A stretch of 64,000 bases of DNA from Phytoactinopolyspora mesophila (lineage in GTDB: Bacteria; Actinomycetota; Actinomycetes; Jiangellales; Jiangellaceae). A program made the translations under genes and the position numbers. Under the pieces are notes generated by a model. That model was not told the origin of the DNA and ran no database searches. It saw nothing but the letters and a program-made list of their open reading frames with translations. The stretch spans positions 338,419 to 402,418 of the forward strand of contig NZ_WLZY01000006.1 in assembly GCF_010122465.1 (NCBI RefSeq), written 5' to 3'. Of this stretch, positions 24,873-34,438 are shown in pieces (position 1 is the stretch's first letter; every line of letters starts with the position of its first letter).

Positions 24873-26693
24873 CTACTCTTTCGTCGCTACCGACGCGGCC
24901 AGGATCTGTTTCCAGGTCAGGTGCGCGGGTTCCTCGCCGGCGCCGGCGAGGAGAAGCGTCAGCGCTTCCCGGAGCTGGCTCCGGGTGAGCTGGTCTCCGA
25001 AACGGTCGATGAACGCCAGCGCGCGGGGCCGGGCCAATCCGCCGAGCAACTCGCGGACCGTGTCCAGCAACTCGCCGGCTGCCGTGGCGTCGGCCGGCAC
25101 ATCTTCGGTGAGCTCGACTGCCGCCGCCAGCGACCGGCCCAGGCGGGCGTCGGCGCGTTCGAAGACCTCCGCAGCGACCACGAACGGATGCTCGAGCAGC
25201 ACCTGGCGTACTTCGCCGAGTGAGACCAGCTGACCGGAGATGCTCACCACCTCATCCATGCGACCCAGGAACTCCAACGTTCCGTCTTGGCAGCGGCGGG
25301 CGACGTCGTACGTGGAATAGACCCCTTCGCGGTGCCAATGGTAGTTGCGCATGACATCGTCGACGCCGCTGCCTTCCATGGCGCGCAGCGTGCCGGCCCA
25401 CGGCTGTCGCATGACCAGTTCGCCGCCTTGACCGTCGGGTAGTTCCGTGCCGTCGTCGGCGACAATGGCGAATCCGGGGTCTGGCAAGGATTTCGGGTCA
25501 AGCGGTGGTTCGACGCTGACGATGCCGCCCAGCTGGACCTGGCCCCATCCGTCGCCCACCGTGATCCGGCCGTCGCCGACCTCGTCGGCCAGCCACTTGA
25601 CCAGTTCCGGGCCGCTCGGTTCGGCGATCATCACCACGCGGCGCAGTGTGGCGACCGTCTCCGGGTCCGGTGGCCGTTGCGACCAGCCTCGCAGCAGCCG
25701 GATCACCGTAGGCGTGGTGACGAGTGTGGACACGCCGTATCGGCTCACGATGTCCCAGGTGCGATGCCTGGTGGGGACGTCGAGCATGCCCTCGAACATC
25801 ACGGTCGTAGTGCCGGCGAGCAGCGGTCCCAGCACGCCGTGGGCTTGGGCGCCGATCCACGAGACATCACCCGCGCACCAGAAGACACCGCCCTCGGCGA
25901 CCGCATAGCGGTGAATGGCCAGCGACGACGCGGCCAGGTTGGCGGCGCCATGCAGGATCGACACTGGCTGGCCTCGACGGTTGGCCAGGTGGCCGGCGAG
26001 GATCGGGTGCTCCGGGTCGAGAGCCGCGGGTGTGGTGTCGCGTTCAGGGCCGCTCGGCCGCGGCTCCGCAACGAGATCATGTAGCCAGCGATCGCCCTCG
26101 TACCAGGCCACGTCCATCCCGGTGCGCCGGACCACCACGGTGTGCTCGACGCCGCCGACCGCGCCCAGGGCTTCATCGGCCCGGGCCTTCAGCGGCAGGA
26201 TGGTGCCGTGCCGCCAGGCTCCGTCCTGGGTGAACAGCACGCGCGGCTGGAAGTCCTGCAGCCGCAGCGCGAGGGCCTCAGCCGGGAGCGGGGTGGGCAG
26301 GATCGCGACCACCGCGCCGATGCGGGCACAGGCGAGCATGGCCACGACGGTCTCCGGGAGCCAGCCCATGTGCAAGGCGACCCGGTCGCCGGCTTCGACG
26401 CCGAGCCCGCGTAGCGATCCGGCCAGGGCGACGACTTCGGCATGCAACTGCTCGTAGGTGAGTTCGCGGCGGTCTCCGGGTTCTCCTTCCCAGAGGATGA
26501 CCGGTTGCGAACCGCGTGTTCGCAGGTGCCGGTCTACGCAGTTGACCGCGAGATTGAACCGGCCGCCGTCGAACCACCGGCCGTAACGGCCTTTCGGCGT
26601 GTACAACGTGGTCCAGGGGTCATGCCATTCGAGCTCGTCGGCGACCGCGGCCCAGGCATCGAGCCCGGCGGTGTCCCGGTGCTGCTCAGCCAT
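24873..26693 (-). CDS. Acetyl/propionyl-CoA synthetase-like protein without catalytic motifs
   Basis: A 606-residue member of the Acs/PrpE family by its N-terminus (FDGGRFNLAVNCVDRHL) and FWCAGDVSWIGAQAHGVLGP. The ATP-binding A3 loop (TSGSTGKPKG-like) is replaced by AGHLANRRGQPVS. The TE motif is WGQVQLGGI instead of WQTETGG. The TGD motif is TYD. The C-terminal catalytic lysine segment reads LTRSQLREAL with no Lys. It therefore looks like a pseudoenzyme. It overlaps the IclR gene by 8 bp in one operon, divergent from the Liv operon. Confidence 0.8.
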   Translation of the reverse strand: MAEQHRDTAGLDAWAAVADELEWHDPWTTLYTPKGRYGRWFDGGRFNLAVNCVDRHLRTRGSQPVILWEGEPGDRRELTYEQLHAEVVALAGSLRGLGVEAGDRVALHMGWLPETVVAMLACARIGAVVAILPTPLPAEALALRLQDFQPRVLFTQDGAWRHGTILPLKARADEALGAVGGVEHTVVVRRTGMDVAWYEGDRWLHDLVAEPRPSGPERDTTPAALDPEHPILAGHLANRRGQPVSILHGAANLAASSLAIHRYAVAEGGVFWCAGDVSWIGAQAHGVLGPLLAGTTTVMFEGMLDVPTRHRTWDIVSRYGVSTLVTTPTVIRLLRGWSQRPPDPETVATLRRVVMIAEPSGPELVKWLADEVGDGRITVGDGWGQVQLGGIVSVEPPLDPKSLPDPGFAIVADDGTELPDGQGGELVMRQPWAGTLRAMEGSGVDDVMRNYHWHREGVYSTYDVARRCQDGTLEFLGRMDEVVSISGQLVSLGEVRQVLLEHPFVVAAEVFERADARLGRSLAAAVELTEDVPADATAAGELLDTVRELLGGLARPRALAFIDRFGDQLTRSQLREALTLLLAGAGEEPAHLTWKQILAASVATKE

Positions 26694-27429
26694 GGCTCAG
26701 TGTCCTTCCTGCCGCGCGCCCGGCCCGGGAGAGATGGCTGGCGATCTCGGCGAGCTGAGTGTCGGACGTGCTGCCGGGAGGTGTGGCGGCCAAGGCGGCG
26801 ACGGCCCGCCCGGCGCCGTCGACGACCGGCACGGCGATCTCGGTGGGTTCATCCGGTGAGTGGCCGGCGGTGACGAGGTATCCGGCCGTGCGCCATTGCT
26901 CCGCGTTGTTCTCGCAGATCTTCCGCAGCTCGGCCGTGGCGGACTCTAGTACGTGGCGCCAGGTTTCTTCGTCTGCCCGCGCTGCCAGGACGCGGCCCGC
27001 CGCTGTCTCGGCGGCTGGGTGTACCCGGTGAGTGTCGCGGTAGAGACCGCCGTCGGAACCGTCGACCCGGTCGACATAGACGACGTGGCCCCGGGTCAGC
27101 ACGGCGACATGCACGGTATGCCCGATGGTGTCCCGCAGCGGCACCAGGTAAGGCGAGAGCGCACCGAGGATGGGCAGGCGGGCCAGGTAACGCTGCGACA
27201 GCCTGGCGACCTCGGGTCCGAGCCCGTAGCGCGAGGAGTTGCGGTCCTGCTCGACGAGGTCGGCCAGGACCAGGGAGCGCAGCAGCCGGTGCACGGTGGG
27301 CACGGCCAGTCCGGATCTCTCAGCGAGATCGGTCAGCTGCTGGTATGCCGGGCCTTCTGACAGCAGATCCAGCAGCACCACGGCGTTGCGGACCGTTCCG
27401 AGCGTTCCACGGGCCTCCGGCTCAGTCAC
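26686..27429 (-). CDS. IclR family transcriptional regulator
   Basis: A 247-residue regulator with a GTG start. The N-terminal winged helix is AVVLLDLLSEGPAYQQLTDL then SGLAVPTVHRLLRSL (about residues 15-55). The effector-binding GAF-like domain follows, with HVAVLTRGHVVYVDRVDG, AAETAAGRVLAA (the usual H.TA.GKA region) and ITVPVVDGAGRAVAAL. IclR proteins often control aromatic or short acid catabolism. Divergence from livG and a TTCCG-N5-CGGAA palindrome between them support control of the Liv/ligase operon. Confidence 0.9.
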   Translation of the reverse strand: MTEPEARGTLGTVRNAVVLLDLLSEGPAYQQLTDLAERSGLAVPTVHRLLRSLVLADLVEQDRNSSRYGLGPEVARLSQRYLARLPILGALSPYLVPLRDTIGHTVHVAVLTRGHVVYVDRVDGSDGGLYRDTHRVHPAAETAAGRVLAARADEETWRHVLESATAELRKICENNAEQWRTAGYLVTAGHSPDEPTEIAVPVVDGAGRAVAALAATPPGSTSDTQLAEIASHLSRAGRAAGRTLSHG

Positions 27430-27515
27430 ACGCTCCCCCTGTTTCTGACACTCTGTTCCGTTTCGTGTGCAGGGATCACTCTACACGGAGCCAGACTCTG
27501 AAAAGAGGTATTGCC

Positions 27516-27530
27516 TTCCGCATATCGGAA
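27516..27530. promoter_or_regulatory. Candidate IclR operator
   Basis: TTCCG-CATAT-CGGAA is a perfect 5-bp inverted repeat with a 5-bp spacer in the divergent intergenic region. A partial second site, GTTCCGTTTCGTG, lies at 27455-27467. The position suits control of both operons. Confidence 0.5.
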
Positions 27531-27573
27531 ACGTATTGTCTGTCACATCCTGTTAACGAGAGGTGCAGCGGGC

Positions 27574-28419
27574 ATGATCACGCGGGCGTACCGGCATTCC
27601 CTCAACGGCAGTCTCCTGGCGCCAGGGCAGCCGTTGTTGGAGGTCAAGGGCGTCAGCCTGCGGTTCGGCGGGATCTCCGCGCTGGCCGATGTCGGCTTCA
27701 CCGTCACTCAGGGACACATTCATGCGGTGATCGGTCCCAACGGCGCAGGCAAGTCGAGCCTGCTCAACTGCATCAGCGGTCTCTACCGCCCGCAACAAGG
27801 CCAGGTGCTTCTGCACACCGGCGGAGAACAGGGTGGTGAAGCTGATCTGATCCGGATGCGCCCGCACCGGATCGCGCGGCTCGGCGTCGCGCGGTCCTTC
27901 CAGAACATCGAGCTGTTCCGGCACCTCACCGTGCTCGAGAACCTCATGCTCGGACGGCACGTCCACATGCGGCACCGATTGTTCGCCTCGCTGGCCTGGT
28001 TCGGCCCGGCTCGGCGCGAAGAGATCCACCACCGAGGGCTGGTCGAAGAGGTCATCGACCTCTTGCAGATCCAGTCCGTCCGGCACAAACCGGTCGGCGC
28101 CCTCGCCTACGGCTTCCAGAAACGTGTGGAGCTGGGCCGTGCGCTGTGCATGCAGCCTGCGTTGCTGCTGCTCGACGAACCGATGGCGGGAATGAACACC
28201 GAAGAGAAAGAGGACATGGCCCGTTTCGTGCTCGACGTCCATGAGCTTGCCGGCGTCACCGTGGTCCTCATCGAGCACGACATGAACGTCGTGATGGACA
28301 TCTCGGACCGGGTCAGTGTGCTCGATTTCGGCAAACTCATCGCGGACGGCACACCTGGTGATGTCAGTGGCGATCCCGCGGTGATCAACGCCTACCTCGG
28401 CGAGGAGTTGAGCGCATGA
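27574..28419 (+). CDS. Branched-chain amino acid-type ABC transporter ATPase (LivG-like)
   Basis: A 281-residue ATPase. Walker A is GPNGAGKSS (54-62). The LivG-specific insertion and RSFQNIELFRHLTVLENLMLG follow. The signature is degenerate (LAYGFQKRVELGRAL, usual for LivG). Walker B is LLLLDEPMAGMN and the switch is IEHDM. The ATG at 27574 has RBS GAGAGG. The stop overlaps the next start by ATGA. First gene of the operon livG-ligase-livH-livM-livK-livF-ligase. Confidence 0.9.
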   Translation: MITRAYRHSLNGSLLAPGQPLLEVKGVSLRFGGISALADVGFTVTQGHIHAVIGPNGAGKSSLLNCISGLYRPQQGQVLLHTGGEQGGEADLIRMRPHRIARLGVARSFQNIELFRHLTVLENLMLGRHVHMRHRLFASLAWFGPARREEIHHRGLVEEVIDLLQIQSVRHKPVGALAYGFQKRVELGRALCMQPALLLLDEPMAGMNTEEKEDMARFVLDVHELAGVTVVLIEHDMNVVMDISDRVSVLDFGKLIADGTPGDVSGDPAVINAYLGEELSA

Positions 28420-30443
28420 TGCCCTCGGCGTCCGAGCCTTCCGTCGGCCACTCGGCCGGGTCGGCGCGAGCCGGTGAGACCTTCCCCAGGTTGCTGCGCC
28501 GGCTCGCGTCCGACCGGCCGGACGAGGTCGCGCTGCAGGAGAAGCTCTACGGCATCTGGCAGCCGATCACCTGGAGCGGATACGCGCGGCGGGTCGCGGA
28601 CTTCGCCCACGGTCTCGCCGATCTCGGTGTCGAACGCGGACACGTGGTGGCGGTGATCGGAGACAACCGTCCGGAGTGGCTGATCGCCGAACTCGCCGCG
28701 CAGTCGCTCGGCGCTTCGGTGGTCGGGATCTACCCCACCAGTATCGGCGATGAGGTCGTGCACATCCTCGACCTGGCCGGCGTGCGAGTGGTTGTGGCCG
28801 AAGACCAAGAACAGGTCGACAAGATCATCCGGCTGAAGAGTCGGCTGCCTCGGGTCGAAACCGTCGTCTATTACGACCCCCACGGCCTCGAGAACTACGA
28901 TCAGCCTTACCTGCGGGAGTTCGTCCAGGTCGAGTCCGCGGGCCGGCAACGAGGCGCGGAACAGCCCGAGTGGCTTGACCGGCAGCTCGACGCAACGTCG
29001 CCGGATGACATCGCGATCATCTGCACCACGTCCGGCACCACCGCACTGCCCAAACTCGCCGAACTGAGCCACACCAACCTGCTCAGCATGGCCCGTCATC
29101 TCGCCCAGGTGGATCCACTGGTCAAGAGCGACCGGTACGTTAGCTTCCTTCCCCTTGCTTGGATCGGCGAGCAGATGCTCGCGGTGGCATGCGGGCTGTC
29201 TTTCGGCTTGACGCTCAGCTTCCCGGAAGACTCGTCGACTCAGCGCGCAGACCTCCGGGAGATCGGGCCGGATGTCATGTTCAGCCCGCCGCGGATCTGG
29301 GAGTCGATGCTCTCCGACGTCCAGGTCCGGGTCGACGAGGCCGGGAAGCTCAAACGGGCCGTGTTCGGGTGGGGGTACTCCGTTGGAGACCAGATGGCCG
29401 GCCTTCGTGTCCAGGGTCGTCGCCCAGGTGCAAGGTTGCGGGTCAAACACTTGATCGCCGACGCATTGGCCCTGCGGCCGGTACGGGACCAGCTCGGGCT
29501 GGCGCGGCTGAAGCGGGCGTACACCGGTGGCGCGCCACTCGGACCGGACGTTTTCCGGTTCTTTCACGCCATCGGAGTCAACCTCAAACAGATCTACGGC
29601 CAGACCGAGATCTGCGGCATCGCGGTCTTGCACAGTGACGACGACATCCGGTTCCACACCGTCGGCAGGCCGATACCAGGCACTGAGCTGCACATTGCCG
29701 ACGACGGTGAGATCCTGCTGCGCTCAGCCGCTGTTTTCCGCGGCTATCACCGCAACCCGGAGAGCACCTCCGCCGCACTCGACGACCACGGCTGGCTGCA
29801 CACCGGCGACGCCGGCTATCTCGACGACGGCCATCTCGTGGTGATCGACCGTGCCAAGGACGTCCGCCGCGCTCCGGATGGTCAGTTGTTCTCATCGGCC
29901 TTCGTCGAGAACAAGCTGAAGTTCAGCCCGTACGTCGAGGAAGCGGTGGTCTTCGGTGGGGAGCGGGAAGAAGTACGCGAAGACGGCCCGGTGGCGGCCG
30001 ATGTCACCGCGATGATCACCATCGACCCGGCTACCGCCGGCGCGTGGGCTGAGCACCAGCACCTCTCGTACACCACCTACACCGATCTCGCGGCCAAGCC
30101 CGAGATCTACGGGCTCGTCGCCCACGACGTCGCGCGGGCCAATGACGATCTCCCGGAAGCCATCCGGGTCCGCCGGTTCCTGCTGCTGCACAAGCAGCTC
30201 GATCCCGACGATGACGAGATCACCCGTACCCGCAAGGTGCGACGTGGCGTTATCGCCGAGCGTTACGCCGACATCATCTCCGCGCTCGCCCGCGGCGACC
30301 AGGACGTCACCATCAGCAGCACTGTCACTTACCAGGACGGCAGCAGCGTCGAGCGCAAGATCGCGCTGCGGATCTTTGATCTCGCCGGATTGGCCGCACC
30401 CACTGCTGACCTGCGCCGGCCGGTTTGGAGTGGTCGCCGATGA
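28416..30443 (+). CDS. AMP-binding long-chain/aromatic acyl-CoA ligase (FadD-like)
   Basis: A 675-residue adenylate-forming ligase that would activate a carboxylic acid with ATP and CoA. A3 is CTTSGTTALPKLAELSH (about 203-219), A5 is YGQTEICG, A7 is LHTGDAG, A8 is DRAKDVRRAPDG, and the C-terminal Lys is likely in RTRKVRRG, as in large bubblegum-type enzymes. It is intact, unlike the Acs-like protein upstream. It overlaps livG and livH by 4 bp each, so import and activation are cotranslated. The substrate is probably an imported organic acid. Confidence 0.85.
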   Translation: MMPSASEPSVGHSAGSARAGETFPRLLRRLASDRPDEVALQEKLYGIWQPITWSGYARRVADFAHGLADLGVERGHVVAVIGDNRPEWLIAELAAQSLGASVVGIYPTSIGDEVVHILDLAGVRVVVAEDQEQVDKIIRLKSRLPRVETVVYYDPHGLENYDQPYLREFVQVESAGRQRGAEQPEWLDRQLDATSPDDIAIICTTSGTTALPKLAELSHTNLLSMARHLAQVDPLVKSDRYVSFLPLAWIGEQMLAVACGLSFGLTLSFPEDSSTQRADLREIGPDVMFSPPRIWESMLSDVQVRVDEAGKLKRAVFGWGYSVGDQMAGLRVQGRRPGARLRVKHLIADALALRPVRDQLGLARLKRAYTGGAPLGPDVFRFFHAIGVNLKQIYGQTEICGIAVLHSDDDIRFHTVGRPIPGTELHIADDGEILLRSAAVFRGYHRNPESTSAALDDHGWLHTGDAGYLDDGHLVVIDRAKDVRRAPDGQLFSSAFVENKLKFSPYVEEAVVFGGEREEVREDGPVAADVTAMITIDPATAGAWAEHQHLSYTTYTDLAAKPEIYGLVAHDVARANDDLPEAIRVRRFLLLHKQLDPDDDEITRTRKVRRGVIAERYADIISALARGDQDVTISSTVTYQDGSSVERKIALRIFDLAGLAAPTADLRRPVWSGRR

Positions 30444-31312
30444 GCGAATTCCTCCAGCTCACGCTGTTCGGCCTGTCCAACGGTGCGATCCTCGCGCTGG
30501 CCGCACTCGGTTTTGTGCTGATCTACAAAGCCACCGGCGTCATCAACTTCGCCCAGGGCCATTTTCTGCTGATCGGCGCGTACGTGTTCTACGCGGCGAT
30601 GGTGGTGTTCGGATTCCACTGGACACTGAGCATTCTGTTCGGGGTGGTCATCGCCATCGCCCTGGGCGTCGTCGTCGAGCGTTTCGTCCTCCGGCCGATG
30701 ATCGGTGAGGAAGCGATCGCCGTCATCATGGTCACCATCGGGCTCTCCTCGATGTTCGCCGGTGGGGTGCAGTTCATGTTCGGCACCTCGCCGAAGGAGA
30801 CACCCCGGTTCCTGCCGCCTGGTTCCATGGAGCTCGCCGGTGCGACCGTTCCGTGGAGCCGGATCGCCGCGATCGCGATCGCAGCGGTGGTCCTCACCGC
30901 GTTCACGCTGTTCTTCACCCGGTCCCGGCACGGAATCGCCATGCGGGCCGTCGCGGACGACCAGCAGGCCGCGCTCACCATCGGCATCAGCGTCCGCCGG
31001 GTCTTCGCCCTGGCGTGGGCGCTTGCCGCTGCCACCGCGGTCATCGGCGGCATCCTCCTGGCCAACCTCACCGGTGTATCCCCGGCGTTGGCCGGTTTCG
31101 GCCTCGTCGTGTTCCCGGTCGTCATTCTCGGCGGGCTCGACTCGGTACCGGGAACCATCGCCGGTGGCATCATCATCGGGCTGCTGGTGCAGTACACCGC
31201 CGGCTACGTGGGCGGCGGGCTCGAACAGGTCATCCCGTTCATCGTCCTCATCGGCATTTTGATGGTCCGTCCGTACGGACTCTTCGGCCAAGTCCGGATT
31301 GAGAGGGTCTAA
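30440..31312 (+). CDS. Branched-chain amino acid-type ABC permease (LivH-like)
   Basis: A 290-residue inner-membrane permease. GLSNGAILALAALGFVLIYKATGVINFAQGH is the LivH N-terminal hallmark (split here by position: 9-39). The contact loop is MRAVADDQQAALTIGISVRRV, and LGGLDSVPGTIAGGIIIGL is the C-terminal hallmark. The ATG at 30440 lies inside the previous stop (ATGA). It pairs with LivM. Confidence 0.92.
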   Translation: MSEFLQLTLFGLSNGAILALAALGFVLIYKATGVINFAQGHFLLIGAYVFYAAMVVFGFHWTLSILFGVVIAIALGVVVERFVLRPMIGEEAIAVIMVTIGLSSMFAGGVQFMFGTSPKETPRFLPPGSMELAGATVPWSRIAAIAIAAVVLTAFTLFFTRSRHGIAMRAVADDQQAALTIGISVRRVFALAWALAAATAVIGGILLANLTGVSPALAGFGLVVFPVVILGGLDSVPGTIAGGIIIGLLVQYTAGYVGGGLEQVIPFIVLIGILMVRPYGLFGQVRIERV

Positions 31313-32364
31313 TGCCAGCGACCGCCACCGGCATCCACCACCGCAGCTACGCCAGCGAGCTGTCGTTGAGGCACACCCGCGCGGAACGGCTCCGTCTGGT
31401 ACTGATCTTGCTCGCGCTGGTGGCGGTGCCGTTCGTCGTGACGCCGTACTGGCTGACCATCGCCAACCAGATCGGCATCGCCGTCATCGGCGCGATAGGT
31501 CTCAACATCCTGGTCGGCTACACCGGACAGATCAGCCTGGGGCAAGGGGGCTTTCTGGCCGTCGGCGCCTACACTTCGGCGTTGCTGCATATCCGTGCGG
31601 ACCTGCCGGTTCCGGTGTGCATCGCACTAGCGGTGTTGACCACGGCCGCCATCGGGGCCCTGTTCGGGATGCCCGCTTTGCGGCTGAAAGGCTTGTATCT
31701 CGCCATCGCCACGCTGGCATCGCAAGAGATCATCCTGTTCGCCGTCCGCACCTGGGACTGGCTGACCGGCGGTGTCGACGCGATCTCGCTGCCGCGCCTC
31801 GAAGTTGCCGGATTCGTCTTCCGCCGCGACTTCGAGTGGTACTGGATCATCGTGGTCTTCGCCGTCCTGGCGGTATTCACCGGGCGCAACCTGTTCCGCA
31901 CGGGACTGGGGCGTTCGTTCATGGCCGTACGTGACCAAGACATCGCGGCCTCGGCGATGGGCGTCGATGTCACGCGCACCAAGGTGCTGGCGTTCGCGAT
32001 CTCTTCGGCCTACGCCGGTCTAGCCGGTGCTCTGATGGCGCATTACACCGGCATCGTCACGTGGGAGCGCTTCACTCTGGATGTGTCGGTGCTCTACCTG
32101 GCGATCATCATCGTTGGCGGCCTCGGCTCTATCGCGGGCACCGTGTACGGCGCGATCTTCATGATCACTCTGCCGGCTCTGATCACCCGGTTCGGTCAGG
32201 ACTTCCAGTCCGTGTGGCCGCAGGCGGCAGAGAAGGTGCCTGCCGTGCAGGTCATCGTCTTCGGCTTGGTGATCGTCCTCTTCCTGATCTTCGAACCGAG
32301 GGGGCTCAACCGAATATGGCAGCGCATGAAGGACTACGTCAGGTTCTGGCCCTTCCGATACTGA
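31312..32364 (+). CDS. Branched-chain amino acid-type ABC permease (LivM-like)
   Basis: A 350-residue permease with about nine hydrophobic segments. NILVGYTGQISLGQGGFLAVGAY and FMAVRDQDIAASAMGVDVTRTK (contact loop), then IIVGGLGSIAGTVYGA, are LivM hallmarks. The start overlaps the LivH stop by one base (TAATG). The C-terminal tail is short and cytoplasmic. Confidence 0.92.
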   Translation: MPATATGIHHRSYASELSLRHTRAERLRLVLILLALVAVPFVVTPYWLTIANQIGIAVIGAIGLNILVGYTGQISLGQGGFLAVGAYTSALLHIRADLPVPVCIALAVLTTAAIGALFGMPALRLKGLYLAIATLASQEIILFAVRTWDWLTGGVDAISLPRLEVAGFVFRRDFEWYWIIVVFAVLAVFTGRNLFRTGLGRSFMAVRDQDIAASAMGVDVTRTKVLAFAISSAYAGLAGALMAHYTGIVTWERFTLDVSVLYLAIIIVGGLGSIAGTVYGAIFMITLPALITRFGQDFQSVWPQAAEKVPAVQVIVFGLVIVLFLIFEPRGLNRIWQRMKDYVRFWPFRY

Positions 32365-32390
32365 CCGGATCCTCGAAAGGCAGGTCTGCC

Positions 32391-33581
32391 GTGAAAAGAC
32401 ACATACGAACCCGGGCTGTCCTCGCGACAGTGGCTGGATTGGCGCTGGCGACAGCCGGCTGTGGCGGTCCCGGCGGTGACAGTTCGGACGACGGCCCCAT
32501 CTCGATCGGCGTCTTGTCCGATCTGTCCGGAGCCACTTCGGACGTCGGCACACCCTACAGCGAGGGCATGCGGGATTACGTCGAGTGGATCAACACCGAC
32601 GGAGGCATCGAGGGTCGTGAGATCGACCTCAAGCTCAACGACTATGCCTACGACGTCGCCCGAGCCGAGCAGCTGTACTCGCAGTACGTGAACGAGGGCG
32701 TGGTGGCGATCCAGGGCTGGGGTACCGCCGACACCGAAGCGCTGCGGCAGAAGATCGCCGAAGATGAGTTGCCGTTCATGTCCGCCTCTTACGCCGAGAC
32801 GTTGGTCGACCCGGAGGAGACGCCGTACAACTTCGTGGTCGCCGCAACCTACTCCGATCAGATGCGAGTAGCGCTGAAGTGGATCGCCGAAGACTCCGGC
32901 GGCACCGCCGACGTCGCGGTCTTCCATCACGACAGCCCGTTCGGGCAGTCTCCGGTAGCCGATGGCGAGAGCTACATCGAAGAAAACGAGCTCGACCTGG
33001 GGTATCGGGCCTATGCCATGCCCACCGGCGCCACCGACTATGTGGCCCAGCTCGGCCGGGCCGCCTCCCAAGGAGCCGAGTACGTCGTCATCCAGAACGT
33101 GTCCAGTCCGGCCGCGATCGTCGCCAGCAACATCGCCCAGCAGAACCTCGACATGACCATCGTCTGCCTGAACTGGTGTGCGGACGAGCTGTTCATCACC
33201 CTGGCCGGTGACGCCGCCGAAGGACACATCATGGTGCAGCCGTTCGCGCCGCCCACGGTAGAGGCCAGCGGTCAGGAAGTGCCGGCGGCGTTCTTGGAGG
33301 AGAACGGGTCGAGTCTCGAAGCCAAAGGACTGCACTACACCCAGGGCTGGTACACCATGCATGTGATGGCCGAAGGTGTCCGGCACCTGATCTCGAACGA
33401 CGAGGACGTCACGGGAGCCAATCTCAAGAACGCCCTCGAAAGCCTCGGCCCGGTCGACACCGGAGGCGTCACGCCGCCGATCGAGTTCGGCCCCGACAGC
33501 CACAAAGGTGCTGACAGCACCGGAATCTACGAGGTCGAGGGCGGCGAGCTCGTAGAGATCGCCCAGGACGTCCGCCCGTGA
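32391..33581 (+). CDS. ABC transporter substrate-binding lipoprotein (LivK-like)
   Basis: A 396-residue type I binding protein. The GTG at 32391 is preceded by AAAGGCAGG. The signal peptide ends with a lipobox-like TAGC (Cys24). SIGVLSDLSGATSDVGTPYSEGM and YVEWINTDGGIEGREIDLKLNDYAYD are the usual ligand-pocket opening. ABC proteins of this subgroup, coupled to acyl-CoA ligases, often bind aromatic or other organic acids rather than amino acids; this is inference from context. Its stop overlaps the livF start. Confidence 0.9.
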   Translation: MKRHIRTRAVLATVAGLALATAGCGGPGGDSSDDGPISIGVLSDLSGATSDVGTPYSEGMRDYVEWINTDGGIEGREIDLKLNDYAYDVARAEQLYSQYVNEGVVAIQGWGTADTEALRQKIAEDELPFMSASYAETLVDPEETPYNFVVAATYSDQMRVALKWIAEDSGGTADVAVFHHDSPFGQSPVADGESYIEENELDLGYRAYAMPTGATDYVAQLGRAASQGAEYVVIQNVSSPAAIVASNIAQQNLDMTIVCLNWCADELFITLAGDAAEGHIMVQPFAPPTVEASGQEVPAAFLEENGSSLEAKGLHYTQGWYTMHVMAEGVRHLISNDEDVTGANLKNALESLGPVDTGGVTPPIEFGPDSHKGADSTGIYEVEGGELVEIAQDVRP

Positions 33582-34423
33582 CGGCGGCCCCAGACCAGCA
33601 GCGGGCGGCCGGTGTGACCCCCGTGCCCGGCCACCCGCTGCTGACCATCAACAACCTCGAGGTCATCTACAACGAGGTCATCCTGGTGCTGCGGGGCCTG
33701 TCGCTGGTCGTTCCGGAAGGAGCCATCGTGGCCCTGCTCGGCTCCAACGGCGCTGGCAAGTCGACCACGCTGAAGGCCGTGTCCGGCCTTCTGCCGACCG
33801 AACAGGGCGAGGTCACCGACGGGTCGGTGAGCTTCGACGGCCGTGACATCACTCGCGTGGACGCAGCCGACCGCGTACGGCTGGGCATTTCCTTGTGTAT
33901 GGAGGGCCGGCACATCTTCGAGCACCTGACGGTGCACGAGAATCTCATCGCCGGTGCCTACATCCACGGCCGCGCGCCACAAGAAGATCTGGACCTGGTG
34001 TACGAGTATTTCCCGCTGCTGTCCGACCTGCGGGCCCGCACCGCCGGTTTCCTCTCCGGCGGCGAACAGCAGATGCTGGCCATCGGACGCGCGTTGATGG
34101 CCAAGCCGAAACTGCTCATGCTCGACGAACCGTCGCTGGGTTTGGCGCCCAAGCTGGTCCAGGAGATCTTCGGCTACATCGCCCGGCTCAACGCCGAACT
34201 CGGCACCACGGTGCTCGTGGTCGAGCAGAACGCCACCCGGGCGCTGGAAGTGGCTCACCACGGATACGTGATGGAGCAGGGCCGGCTGGTCCTGGACGGC
34301 CCCGCCGCAGAACTTCGCGACAACCCGGACGTCAAGGAGTTCTACCTGGGGCTTGGTGAGGGAGGCACCCGCAAGAGTTACCGCGAAGTCAAACACTACA
34401 AGCGCCGCAAGCGGTGGCTGTGA
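33578..34423 (+). CDS. Branched-chain amino acid-type ABC transporter ATPase (LivF-like)
   Basis: A 281-residue ATPase with a GTG start inside the livK stop. Walker A is GSNGAGKST (about 55), then ISLCMEGRHIFEHLTVHENL, signature LSGGEQQMLAIGRALM, Walker B LLMLDEPSLGLAP and EQNATRALEVAHHGYVMEQGR. A basic C-terminal tail (KSYREVKHYKRRKRWL) extends beyond typical LivF and is of unknown use. Confidence 0.92.
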   Translation: MTAAPDQQRAAGVTPVPGHPLLTINNLEVIYNEVILVLRGLSLVVPEGAIVALLGSNGAGKSTTLKAVSGLLPTEQGEVTDGSVSFDGRDITRVDAADRVRLGISLCMEGRHIFEHLTVHENLIAGAYIHGRAPQEDLDLVYEYFPLLSDLRARTAGFLSGGEQQMLAIGRALMAKPKLLMLDEPSLGLAPKLVQEIFGYIARLNAELGTTVLVVEQNATRALEVAHHGYVMEQGRLVLDGPAAELRDNPDVKEFYLGLGEGGTRKSYREVKHYKRRKRWL

Positions 34424-34438
34424 ACGAGAGGGGACTCC

